Positions 25,655-33,912 of a stretch of DNA of 64,000 nucleotides are shown here, piece by piece; the first letter of the stretch is position 1; each line of letters starts with the position of its first letter. The translations under genes and the position numbers were made by a program. Source of the DNA: RYN-230 sp963723595 (GTDB lineage: Bacteria > Actinomycetota > Actinomycetes > Streptosporangiales > Streptosporangiaceae). Under the pieces are notes generated by a model. The model searched no databases, had not been told where the DNA came from, and was given only the letters and a program-made list of their open reading frames with translations. The stretch spans positions 806,001-870,000 of the forward strand of contig CAVRRQ010000002.1 in the NCBI GenBank assembly GCA_963723595.1, in the 5' to 3' direction.

Positions 25655-26113
25655 GTGCTGGCCGGGTTCGGCCTGGCGGCCTTCATCGACGAAACGGTGT
25701 TCCATCAGCTGCTGCACTGGCACCACTTCTATGACAAGTCCACGATGGCGGTCGGCCTGGTATCGGACGGGATCTTTCACGCCTTCGGGTTCACCGCGAT
25801 GGTCGTCGGGCTGTTTCTGATGGCCGACTCGCTGCGCCGGGGTGGTTTCGTCCCCAAGCGCTGGTGGGCCGCGCTGCTGATTGGCTGGGGCGGCTTCCAG
25901 CTTTACGACGGGATCGTGCAGCACAAAATTCTCCGGCTGCACCAGATCCGCTACCACGTCATCATCTGGCCCTATGACGTGACGTGGAACGTCATCGCCA
26001 CCCTAATGATCATCGTCGGGATCCTGCTCATGCAGGGTCAGGCCGGGGTCGCCCGGTCCGGTATCTTCCGCACCGGCGCCGGCCCGGAGACCGATTCAGG
26101 CGGGGCAGGCTGA
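25655..26113 (+). CDS. DUF2243 membrane protein
   Basis: About 152 residues, four predicted transmembrane segments: LAGFGLAAFIDETVFHQLLHWHHF, AFGFTAMVVGLFLMADSL, WWAALLIGWGGFQLYDGIVQHKI and VTWNVIATLMIIVGILLMQ. The paired HQLLHWHH and QHKILRLHQIR histidine motifs are typical of DUF2243. GTG 25655 is the only in-frame start, but an excellent GGAGGG ribosome site precedes ATG 25641, which is out of frame by one base; the natural start may be 25641 with one base missing. It is followed after 3 bp by a CtaG gene, a pairing common in actinobacteria. Possibly a respiratory accessory protein. Confidence 0.85.
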   Translation: MLAGFGLAAFIDETVFHQLLHWHHFYDKSTMAVGLVSDGIFHAFGFTAMVVGLFLMADSLRRGGFVPKRWWAALLIGWGGFQLYDGIVQHKILRLHQIRYHVIIWPYDVTWNVIATLMIIVGILLMQGQAGVARSGIFRTGAGPETDSGGAG

Positions 26114-26116
26114 GCC

Positions 26117-27007
26117 ATGCTCGGGCTGATCCCGCTCGCGCTGACGTTGCTCACCGTTGGCGGCTACGGCGCGGCCCTGGCCCGGCTGCGGCGGCGCGGC
26201 GACCGGTGGCCGGCCCGCCGGGCCATCTGCCTGCTGACCGGCTCCCTGTGTGTGGCCGCCGCGGTGCTCCCGCCGGTCAGTACCCACGACGGGGTGTTCG
26301 CCGTCCACATCGGCCAGCACCTGCTGCTGGGCATGACCGGCCCGGCGTTCCTGGCGCTGGCCGCGCCCGTCACCCTCGCGCTCCGCGCCCTGCCCCGCGC
26401 ACCGCGCCGCACCATACTGAGGGTCCTGCACAGCCGCCCGGTTACGATCGTGTCCGCGCCGGCGACTGCGGTCGTCCTGAACCTCGGCGGGCTGTACGCC
26501 CTGTACCTGACTGGCCTGTACAGCGCCGCCGAGCACAACGACCTCCTCCACGCTGTCGTGCACCTGCACATGTTCCTCGCCGGCTGCCTGCTCAGCTGGG
26601 CCATCATCGGCATCGACCCCATCCGCCGCCGCCCAGGCCTGCGGGTCAGGCTCGCCGCGCTGGCCATCGCCGCTGCCGGGCACGACACCCTGGCCAAGCT
26701 CATGTACGCCCATAACCTCCCGGCCGACGGCGGATCTATCGCCGCCCGACATATGGGCGCCGAGCTGATGTACTACGGCGGGACCGTCATCGACCTGGCG
26801 CTCGCAATCATCCTGATGAGCCAGTGGTACCAGGCAACCGGCCGCGAGCTGGCCCGCGCCGCCCAGCGGTCAGCCTCTCAGCCGCGGGCACAGTCCCCGG
26901 CTCCCGGTCAGCACGGGGACCGCAACGCTGACAGGTTGCCTGTTCCATTCACAGGTCAGCAGTCCACCGAGTCGTGTGTCCCGCCGAGCAGACGGCCCGG
27001 GACATAG
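26117..27007 (+). CDS. CtaG-family (caa3-type) cytochrome c oxidase assembly protein
   Basis: 296 residues with about seven transmembrane helices. VHIGQHLLLGMTGPAFLALAAP, HAVVHLHMFLAGCLLSW and HDTLAKLMYAHNLP carry the conserved histidines of the CtaG_caa3 family. It starts 3 bp after the DUF2243 stop, so the two are co-transcribed. Family members help insert copper into, or assemble, caa3-type oxidase; no oxidase genes are in the window. The C-terminal ~45 residues are Ser/Pro/Arg-rich and cytoplasmic. Confidence 0.9.
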   Translation: MLGLIPLALTLLTVGGYGAALARLRRRGDRWPARRAICLLTGSLCVAAAVLPPVSTHDGVFAVHIGQHLLLGMTGPAFLALAAPVTLALRALPRAPRRTILRVLHSRPVTIVSAPATAVVLNLGGLYALYLTGLYSAAEHNDLLHAVVHLHMFLAGCLLSWAIIGIDPIRRRPGLRVRLAALAIAAAGHDTLAKLMYAHNLPADGGSIAARHMGAELMYYGGTVIDLALAIILMSQWYQATGRELARAAQRSASQPRAQSPAPGQHGDRNADRLPVPFTGQQSTESCVPPSRRPGT

Positions 27008-27178
27008 AAGGCGGGAAAGCCAGGTTCATGCAAGGACAAGGCCCCGGAAGAAACCAGAAGCTCGCCGCCACCTCGACGACGACGCGGATGCTCATTCGTC
27101 CGGTGCCACCGCCTCCAAGTAGCTTCATGCCCGCTCTGGCGAGCCAGGCGGGGAATCATCTTGATCACGAGGAATTAT

Positions 27179-27653
27179 TTGAGTAACAGCGAAACACCGT
27201 TGCCCGTTCCCTGGCATGACGTCGGCGCCGCCGGGTGGTTCGGCGGGGCACTGATGGGTGCGGTCGCCCTGAACGGGGCATCGAAAGACATCAGCGACCC
27301 GGCCGAGCGATCCAAGATCGCGGCACTGGCTCCTGCTGGCTGGCCGCGATCGCGTCCGCAGCCAGTCCGGGGTCGGCGCCAACACCGCCGTCAAGAGCGT
27401 GCTGACCGCCGCCGCCTTGGTCACCACCGCCTACAGCGGGCTGCTCGGCGCGAAACTCGCCAAGGCAGGCGACGTCTCCACCAAGGCCGGCACCGTACCC
27501 AGTGACGCCACCCCCGATGACGTCGCCGGAACCCAGCAACGGCTCCGGATCCTGCAGTGGGCCACCCCCCTACTCACCGGCGCGCTCGTCGTGCTCGGCG
27601 AGCAGCAGCGAACCAGCCAGCGGATCCGCAGCGGGCGAAAGAACGGCAGCTAA
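27179..27653 (+). CDS. Conserved membrane protein of unknown function (frameshifted)
   Basis: First frame: WHDVGAAGWFGGALMGAVALNG and KDISDPAERSKIAA. A one-base break near 27328 leads to RDRVRSQSGVGANTAVKSVLT, LVTTAYSGLLGAKLAKAG, VPSDATPDDVAGTQQRLRIL and WATPLLTGALVVLGEQQ. Reassembled it is a ~157-residue protein with three hydrophobic helices and a soluble TPDDVA loop. A TTG at 27179 with GAGGAA upstream is the best start; no nearby ATG is in frame. I do not recognise a named family. It stands alone between CtaG and the CRP-like gene. Confidence 0.65.
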
Positions 27654-27909
27654 CCAGGGCGGGTGTTCTGTGCCGCCGACGGCGCCACAGAACACCGCCG
27701 GGCGCATCAGCTCCGATCCGTCCGGACGCGCGCCCCGTCAACCCTCAGCTGAACCTAGGCAGGAGCCTCACAGACAGCTTAGGCTCCGCATCGCTCATTG
27801 GCTCCCTGCCAGCACCACCTCTTACGGTGGTGTCACCATGACTCTGCGCAGGTCACGACAGCGTACTGTCATCATTGACCAGGGCCGTGAGAGAGCCGAG
27901 CCTGAGGGT

Positions 27910-28913
27910 ATGCGATATGAGAGCAGCATTACCTCACTGTCCTGGATCCCGTCGGAGGCAGTCACCGGCGCCAGCCGGCTGGCTTTCGACTCGGGGTTCA
28001 CCCACTACGACGAGCCCCCGCCCGGGGAACTCGACGACATCGAGGAGCTCCGTGCGGCGGACCGGTTCCGGTTCGCCAACGTGCTCCGCGCCTGGGCCGA
28101 GGTCGGCGACGGCGGCGAGATCACCGACGCCGGCTACAGCGGCAGCGGCCTGATCGGCTCCACCCTGGTCCAGCTGGGCGGCCTGCGCTACCGCTTCCAG
28201 GCCGTCAAGCTGCCGGACATCCAGCGGCCACCCGAGCACGGTCCGGGCTGGGTGCGGTTCGTGCAGACGGTGGGCGGCCGGACCGGCCTGCCCGCGCCCC
28301 GGCCCGTGAAGCGTCCCCCGTACGTCCAGTGGCAGGCGCCGCTGGTCTGGAGCACGCTGACGCTGACCCTGCACGCCGATGGCACCGCCGAGCCCGCGAT
28401 GACCGGGGCGAGCACGTTCCCCGGCACTGGGTCTACGGCGCCGACGGGCACCTCACGCATAAGTCCGGCCTGACCGACTACGCCAACTGGGCCGCCACGT
28501 CGTTCGGCAAGCACAGCCCGTGGGGCGACGAGGATTCCCCGGCGCTGGTCACCGCGGTCGAGACCGCCCTGGAACGGGCGCTGTCCGTGCAGCTCATGCA
28601 CGGCGCGGCCAAGCCGGTGATCAGCCGGTTCAAGGCGGGCGAGACGCTGGTCCGCCAGGGCGAGCCCGGAACCTCGGTCTACCTGGTACTGGACGGCGTC
28701 ATCCGGGTGGAGCACGACGGGGAGCCGCTGGCCGAGTACGGGCCCGGGGCCATGCTGGGCGAGCGGGCCCACCTGGAAGGCGGCGTCCGGACCTCCACGC
28801 TGACGGCGGTCACCGACTGCCGGGTGGCGTCGGCGGAGGCCAGCCAGTTCGACCACGACGCACTCGTGGAACTGTCCGGGGGGCACCGGCGCGAAGACGC
28901 AGGCCGGGGCTGA
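27910..28913 (+). CDS. Protein with C-terminal cyclic nucleotide-binding domain (frameshifted once)
   Basis: Starts MRYESSITSLSWIPSEAVTG, a conserved opening of a family whose N-terminal ~230 residues (SRLAFDSGFTHYDEPPPGELDD, GWVRFVQTVGGRTGLPAP, YVQWQAPLVWSTLTLTLHADG) have no known activity. Near 28422 one base breaks the frame: GAST FPRHWVYGADG resumes with SGLTDYANWAATSFGKHSPWGDED. The C-terminal cNMP-binding fold reads FKAGETLVRQGEPGTSVYLVLDG and GPGAMLGERAHLEGG with the phosphate-binding GER. ATG 27910 has a TGAGGG site. It is coupled to the next two genes. A cAMP source may be the receiver-cyclase at 19477-20865 (inference). Confidence 0.85.
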
Positions 28914-28914
28914 C

Positions 28915-29802
28915 GTGCGCGTACACCTCTGCGGGGTGCGCGGCTCGACGCCCGCACCAGGAGCGGAGTTCCTCCGCTACGGGGGGCACACTTCATGCGT
29001 GGCGATCAGCCACGACGACGCGGCCGGGCCGGTGCTCGTGCTGGACGCCGGTACCGGCCTGCGCCGCGTCACCTCGCTGCTCGGCGGCGGGCCTTTCACC
29101 GGCACCATCCTGCTCACTCACCTGCACTGGGACCACGTGCACGGCCTGCCGTTCTTCCGGGCCGGCGACCGTGACGACGCCCGGGTCACGCTGCTGCTGC
29201 CGGCCCAGGAGCCCGGGGAGAGCGCGGCCGCGGCGCTGGCCCGCGGCATGTCGCCGCCCCACTTCCCGATCGGCCCGGAGGGGCTGCGCGGCGACTGGAC
29301 GTTCGGCTCCCTGGCCCCGGGCCAGCTCAAGGCCGAGGGGTTCACGGTAGAGGCCCGCGAGGTACCGCACAAGGGCGGCCGGACCTACGGCTACCGGGTC
29401 AGCGACGGGCACTCGGTGCTGACCTACATCCCCGACCACTGCCCCACCGCGGCGGGCCCCGGGCCGGACGGGCTGGGCGAGTACCACCCGGCCGCGCTGG
29501 ACCTGGCGGCGGGCACGGACCTGCTCATCCACGACGCGTTCCTGCTGGCCGCGGAGGTGCCGGCCGAGGCGGCGTTCGGGCACGCGGCCGGGGAGTACGC
29601 GGCCGGGCTGGGTCGGCGGGCCGGGGCGCGGCGGGTGGCCCTGGCCCACCACAAGCCAGACCGGACCGACGACGAACTGGACGAGGTGGCCAGCTCCTTC
29701 ACCCCCGGCGGCCCCGCGGCACCAGGGGGAACGCGCGTCCCGGGCCTACCGGGCACACCGGAGATCTTCGTGGCCGCCGAGGGCGGGATACTCGAGCTAT
29801 GA
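28915..29802 (+). CDS. Metallo-beta-lactamase-fold hydrolase
   Basis: 295 residues starting MRVHLCGVRGSTPAPG from a GTG one base after the previous stop. Metal ligands: LLTHLHWDHVHGLPFF (HxHxDH), later SVLTYIPDHCP, LIHDAFL and ALAHHKPDRTDDEL. The opening and HLHWDHxxGLPFF are typical of a family often paired with cNMP-binding proteins; some relatives act on cyclic nucleotides or phosphodiesters, but the substrate here is unknown. It ends in ATGA with the flavoprotein gene. Confidence 0.88.
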   Translation: MRVHLCGVRGSTPAPGAEFLRYGGHTSCVAISHDDAAGPVLVLDAGTGLRRVTSLLGGGPFTGTILLTHLHWDHVHGLPFFRAGDRDDARVTLLLPAQEPGESAAAALARGMSPPHFPIGPEGLRGDWTFGSLAPGQLKAEGFTVEAREVPHKGGRTYGYRVSDGHSVLTYIPDHCPTAAGPGPDGLGEYHPAALDLAAGTDLLIHDAFLLAAEVPAEAAFGHAAGEYAAGLGRRAGARRVALAHHKPDRTDDELDEVASSFTPGGPAAPGGTRVPGLPGTPEIFVAAEGGILEL

Positions 29803-31236
29803 GTAGCCCCGCCGCGCCCGAGACCGACGCCATCGTGGTCGGCTCCGGCCCCAACGGCCTGGCCGCGGCCATCACCCTGGCCCGGGCGGGGCTCAAGGTC
29901 CGGCTCATCGAGGGGTCGGACACGCCGGGCGGGGGCTGCCGGACCGCGGAGCTGACCCTGCCGGGCTTCCGGCACGACGTGTGCTCCGCGGTCCACCCGC
30001 TCGCCGCGTCCTCCCCGTTCTTCACCGGCGTCAACCTGGCCGCGCGCGGGGTCACGCTGTGCACGCCCAAGGTCGCGTTCGCCCACCCCCTGGACGGCGG
30101 GCGGGCCGCGGCGGTCACGGGCTCGGTCGAGGAGACCGCGGCCAGCCTGGGCCGCGACGCGGGAGCCTACCGGCGGCTGCTCGGCCCGCTGGTGCGCGAC
30201 ACCGGGATGACCCTGCCGGAGATCCTGGCCCCGATCCGGTCCGTGCCCCGGCACCCGCTGGCCATGGCCCGCTTCGGCCTGGAAGGCCTACCCCCCGCCA
30301 GCGTGGTGGCCCGCCGGTTCCACACCGAGGAGGCGCGGGGCCTGTTCGCGGGGGTGGCGGCGCACTCCATGCTGCCGCTGAGCGCCCCGGTGACCAGCGC
30401 GTTCGGGCTGCTGCTCACGATGGCGGCGCACACGGTGGGCTGGCCGGTGGTCGAGGGGGGCAGCGCCCGCCTGGCCGGGGCGCTGCTCGGTGAGCTGGCC
30501 GCGCTGGGCGGCGAGGTGGAGACCGGCCGGTGGGTACGGTCGCTGGACGAGCTGCCGCCCGCCCGGGCGGTCCTGCTCGACGTCACCCCGCGTCAGCTGA
30601 TCGCGCTGGCCGGGAGCCGGCTGTCCGGTGGGCATGTGGCCGCCCTGCGCCGGTTCCGGTACGGGCCCGGGGTCTGCAAGGTCAACTTCGCGCTGAGCGG
30701 CCCGGTGCCCTGGGCGGCCCCGGCCTGCCGTGGAGGCCGGCACTGTCCACCTCGGCGGCACGCTGGCCGAGGTGGCCCGCAGCGAGGCTGACGTGGCCGC
30801 GGGGCGGATGCCGGAACGCCCGTACTGCCTGGTGGCCCAGCCCGGCGTAGTGGACCCCACCCGCGCACCCGAGGGCCAGCACACCCTGTGGGCGTACTGC
30901 CACGTCCCCTCCGGCAGCCCGGCGGACGTCTCGGGCCTGATCGAGGCCCAGATCGAGCGGTTCGCGCCCGGGTTCCGGGACCTGATCCTGGCCAAGGCCG
31001 TGCACACGGCCACCGACATGGAGCGCTACAACCCGAACTACGTGGGCGGCGACATCAACGGCGGGGCCGGGACGCTGCGGCAGACCCTGTTCCGGCCCAC
31101 CCCGCGGTGGAACCCGTACCGGACCGCGATCCCCGGCGTTTACCTGTGCTCCAGTTCCACCCCGCCCGGCGGCGGCGTGCACGGCATGTGCGGCCAGAAC
31201 GCCGCCGAGGTGGCCCTGGCCGATCACTTTTCATGA
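29799..31236 (+). CDS. CrtI-type FAD-dependent oxidoreductase (phytoene-desaturase family), frameshifted once
   Basis: DAIVVGSGPNGLAAAITLARAG is the FAD-binding GxGxxG, followed by GGGCRTAELTLPGFRHDVCSAVHPL. The frame breaks by one base near 30733 (after VPWAAPACR) and resumes AGTVHLGGTLAEVARSEADV; the C-terminus has IPGVYLCSSSTPPGGGVHGMCGQNAA, the FAD-closing motif. Corrected length ~478 residues, normal for the family. Third gene of the cNMP-binding/MBL/flavoprotein operon. Substrate unknown; no carotenoid genes are nearby. Confidence 0.87.
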
Positions 31237-31292
31237 CAGCTGATCGACTGGGACGCTCCGGTCGAAGCGAAGCACGGCGGCGGGCCCGCAGC

Positions 31293-31309
31293 ACGCGCCC
31301 CTGGCGCGT
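31293..31309. terminator. Short terminator-like hairpin between convergent genes
   Basis: ACGCGCC (31293-31299) and GGCGCGT (31303-31309) form a perfect 7-bp stem with a 3-base loop between the convergent flavoprotein and TetR genes. No U tract. Confidence 0.45.
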
Positions 31310-31321
31310 TACGAGCGATGG

Positions 31322-31897
31322 CTAGCGGGGCGGGGACGGGGGCTGGGCTGCTAGCGAGGCCATGCAGGGACGCAGCAGGATGATGACCTGTGCCGGATCG
31401 GCGTCGGCGAGCTCGTCGGATTTGATGAGGTGCCGGGAGACCATGACGCCGAGGGTGATGGCGCTGATGATCGCGGCCCGCAGGCTCGCGTCGCTGGCGG
31501 GGATGGCCTGCGCGATCTGCGTCTGGTAGCGGGCGATGCCTGCGCTGGCGGCGCTGGCGGCCTCGGGATTGGTCAGCATCGACCGCAAGAGGGCCAGCGA
31601 TGCTGTCGGCTCGCTCGCCAGCCGGCCGGCGAGCGCGGCGAGGATCTGCTCGGCCGCCTGCCCGGGCGCTCCGCTGACCTCGGGGACGGGGGCGGCGTCG
31701 ATCACTCGCCGGAATAGCTCTTGCTTGGACCCGAAGTAGTGCATGACCAGGCCCGGGTCCACCCCTGCGGCCGAGGCCACGGCCCGGATGGTGGCCCGTT
31801 CGTACCCGGCGGTGAGGAAGAGCTGGGTCGCGGCGTCGAGGATGCGCGCTTCGGTGCGGCGGCGCTGCTCGGCGCGCGAATTGGGCGGGATGGTCAT
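31322..31897 (-). CDS. TetR/AcrR-family transcriptional regulator
   Basis: 191 residues. The N-terminal HTH reads RILDAATQLFLTAGYERATIRAVASAAGVDPGLVMHYFGSKQELF, the textbook TetR DNA-binding domain; the C-terminal ligand domain (LASEPTASLALLRSMLTNPEAAS) is of the TetR_C type seen in antibiotic-resistance regulators. Divergent from the SnoaL-like gene at 31997 with a 99-bp shared promoter region containing direct repeats, so it probably represses both. Confidence 0.93.
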   Translation of the reverse strand: MTIPPNSRAEQRRRTEARILDAATQLFLTAGYERATIRAVASAAGVDPGLVMHYFGSKQELFRRVIDAAPVPEVSGAPGQAAEQILAALAGRLASEPTASLALLRSMLTNPEAASAASAGIARYQTQIAQAIPASDASLRAAIISAITLGVMVSRHLIKSDELADADPAQVIILLRPCMASLAAQPPSPPR

Positions 31898-31979
31898 CGA
31901 TTCATTCTACGGGCGTTGACAGAGCGGGCCGATTCGTTCTACGGTTGTTCAATCAACGCCTGTTGAATAAAGTCGCCTG
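31898..31979. promoter_or_regulatory. Divergent promoter with direct repeats (candidate TetR operator)
   Basis: CGATTCATTCTACGG (31898-31912) recurs as CGATTCGTTCTACGG (31930-31944), 32 bp apart. TTGACA at 31916-31921 is a perfect -35 with TCTACG about 17 bp on as a weak -10. Further on, TTCAA (31949-31953) and TTGAA form an imperfect dyad. The first repeat touches the TetR start codon, consistent with autorepression. Confidence 0.5.
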
Positions 31980-31996
31980 AACGAAGGGAAGGCCGC

Positions 31997-32401
31997 ATGC
32001 CCTCCGCCACGCCCACCGATGTCCTGGCCCAGCGCCGCCGCCTGATCCTGAACGGGGATGCCGACGGCTACACGGACCTGTTCGCGCCCGATGGGGTGAT
32101 CGAGGCGCCCTTCGCGCCGCCGGGCGTGCCTTCGCGGCTGGAGGGCCGGGAGGCGATTCGCGAGTATTCGCGCCGCGTCCTCGCGTCGCCGGTGCGGCTG
32201 GAGGACTTCGAGGTGGTGGAGCTCTACCAGACCCAGGACCCGGAGGTGGTGATCGTGGAACTGCGGACGAAAGGCACCCTGACCACGACGGGCCGGTCGT
32301 TCGAGGCGACGTCCATCCAGATCCTCCACATCCGGGAGGGCCAGATTGTGCTCTTCCGCGACTTCGCCGATTCCCGGGTCCTGGAAGACGTGCTCAGGTA
32401 G
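31997..32401 (+). CDS. SnoaL-like (NTF2-fold) protein
   Basis: 134 residues. RRRLILNGDADGYTDLFAPDGVIEAPFAPPG and LEGREAIREYSRRVL are typical of SnoaL_2 domains; VIVELRTKGTLTTTGRSFEATSIQILHIREGQIVLFRDFAD completes the alpha+beta barrel. GAAGGGAAGG precedes the ATG. Regulated probably by the divergent TetR. The 3' end overlaps the convergent chitinase gene by 8 bp. Function unknown; relatives are isomerases or hydrolases of small hydrophobic molecules. Confidence 0.85.
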   Translation: MPSATPTDVLAQRRRLILNGDADGYTDLFAPDGVIEAPFAPPGVPSRLEGREAIREYSRRVLASPVRLEDFEVVELYQTQDPEVVIVELRTKGTLTTTGRSFEATSIQILHIREGQIVLFRDFADSRVLEDVLR

Positions 32402-33734
32402 GCAGGGTCCAGGACTGGTTAGCGCCGCCGGTGCACGACCAGATCTGCAGCTGGGTGCCGGGCGTGGTGGACCAGCCGGTGTCGTCCAGGCACTTCCCGG
32501 ACTCCGGGTTCAGCAGCGCGCCGCCGCTCTGCGGCACCCAGACCTGGGCGCCGGTGCCGTTGCAGTCGTAGAGGTCCACGGTGGTGCCGTTGCTGGTTCC
32601 GGCCGCGTTCACGTCCAGGCACTTGCCGAGCGCCTGCAGGGTGTTCCCGGAGGCGACGGTCCACTGCTGGGCGCTCGTGCCGTTACAGGTGTACACCTGG
32701 ACCGGGGTGAGGTTGGCCGGGCTGGCGCCGCGCACGTCCAGGCACAGGCCGCCATAGCCGGTCACCGGCCCGGTCGCGCTGGTGCTGATGCCCCCGCCAC
32801 CGCCGGTGATCTGGTTGAAGATCTTCGAGTACGCGTAGCCGGCCGGCTTGTCGTAGCCGTCAACTTCCCAGAATGACAGCTCCTGGACGCCGTTGGAGGC
32901 CGCGAAGCTCTCCAGCGTGGACGCGTTGGCCTGGGAGAAGTACTCGTTGTCGTCGTTCTGGCCCGCGATCGGGGTCAGGCCCATCCGGGCGTAGGCCTGG
33001 CTGGTGCTGATCCCGTACAGGCTGGCCAGCTGCGATGCGGTCGCCTGGGCCGCGGACTCCGCGTCAGCCAGCGCGTTCTGGCCGTCGCCGAAATCCATGG
33101 TCATGATGTTCACCACGCTGACCTTCACGCCGTAGGACTGCGCGCTCTGCAGCACGCCCAGCTCCGCGGAGGGGAGCCCGTTCGGGGCCACCGCGAGCGT
33201 GTAGTCGACCTGGACCGACGGGTCCTGCGCCTGGAGCGCGGCCAGGGCCTGGTTCCGGCGGTTGTTCGAGGCCGTGTCGCCCAGGGTGGCGCCCTCGATG
33301 TCGAAGTCCAGCCGGTTCACGCCGTAGGTGTTCACCACGTTGGCGTAGGCGGCGGTCAGGGACGAGACCGAGGTGCAGGTCTGGGCCAGCTCCCCGCCGC
33401 TCTCGCCGCCGAACGAGATGATGACGTTGCCGCCGGCCGATTGGAGCGAGCTGACCTGCGAGGTGAACGCCCCGACCGCGTCGCCGTTGTCTTCCCATTC
33501 GGGGGTGCAGCCGGACTGCGGGATCAGGAACGCGAGCGTGTAGTACTTGTCGCCGCTGGCGCTGAGGTCGGCGGCCATATCGCCCGCGTCGCCGCTGGTG
33601 ATCTGCAGGTAGGGCGCGGCGTAGTGAGCGGGGAAGGCGGCCGCGGCGTCGGCGGGGGCGGCTAACGCGGCGCAAGCCCCCAGCACGAGCAGGGGCGCGG
33701 CCAGCAACGGCAGAGCCGAACGTGATCGTCGCAT
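32394..33734 (-). CDS. Secreted GH18 chitinase with C-terminal ricin-type (CBM13) lectin domain
   Basis: 446 residues. A Sec signal peptide (RRSRSALPLLAAPLLVLGACAALAAPADA, cleavage near 31) precedes a GH18 barrel: NVIISFGGESGG, then VNRLDFDIEG with the catalytic DxDxE glutamate near residue 148, VNIMTMDFGDG and LSFWEVDGYD. A Gly-rich linker leads to a ricin B-type lectin (about 315-446) with three QxW-like repeats (SAQQWT, GAQVWV, NQSWT). Acts outside the cell on chitin or similar beta-1,4-GlcNAc polymers. Ribosome site GAGGAGAGG. A palindrome upstream suggests sugar-responsive control. Confidence 0.93.
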   Translation of the reverse strand: MRRSRSALPLLAAPLLVLGACAALAAPADAAAAFPAHYAAPYLQITSGDAGDMAADLSASGDKYYTLAFLIPQSGCTPEWEDNGDAVGAFTSQVSSLQSAGGNVIISFGGESGGELAQTCTSVSSLTAAYANVVNTYGVNRLDFDIEGATLGDTASNNRRNQALAALQAQDPSVQVDYTLAVAPNGLPSAELGVLQSAQSYGVKVSVVNIMTMDFGDGQNALADAESAAQATASQLASLYGISTSQAYARMGLTPIAGQNDDNEYFSQANASTLESFAASNGVQELSFWEVDGYDKPAGYAYSKIFNQITGGGGGISTSATGPVTGYGGLCLDVRGASPANLTPVQVYTCNGTSAQQWTVASGNTLQALGKCLDVNAAGTSNGTTVDLYDCNGTGAQVWVPQSGGALLNPESGKCLDDTGWSTTPGTQLQIWSCTGGANQSWTLPT

Positions 33735-33767
33735 CGGGGATCCTCTCCTCGGGGCGTGGCCGGGCCG

Positions 33768-33793
33768 GGAAACAAACTATTAATAAAGTTTCC
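33768..33793 (-). promoter_or_regulatory. Palindromic operator upstream of the chitinase
   Basis: GGAAAC (33768-33773) and GTTTCC (33788-33793) flank nested AAACT/AGTTT arms in an AT-rich island that stands out in this GC-rich DNA, 34-60 bp before the chitinase start. On the coding strand it reads TTAGGAAACTTTATTAATAG, resembling the TTAGGAAA-type boxes seen before secreted hydrolase genes in streptomycetes (from memory; not checked). It does not resemble the DasR consensus. Confidence 0.55.
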
Positions 33794-33912
33794 TAATAGT
33801 GGGCTGAGAGTATGCCTCACCACGCGGCCGGTCAATAGGCAAATAGCCCCAGGAACGGACCCCAGCCACGTTCCCGGGCCGGCTTCCCGGACCAGGGCCC
33901 GGGCTCCCCCCG

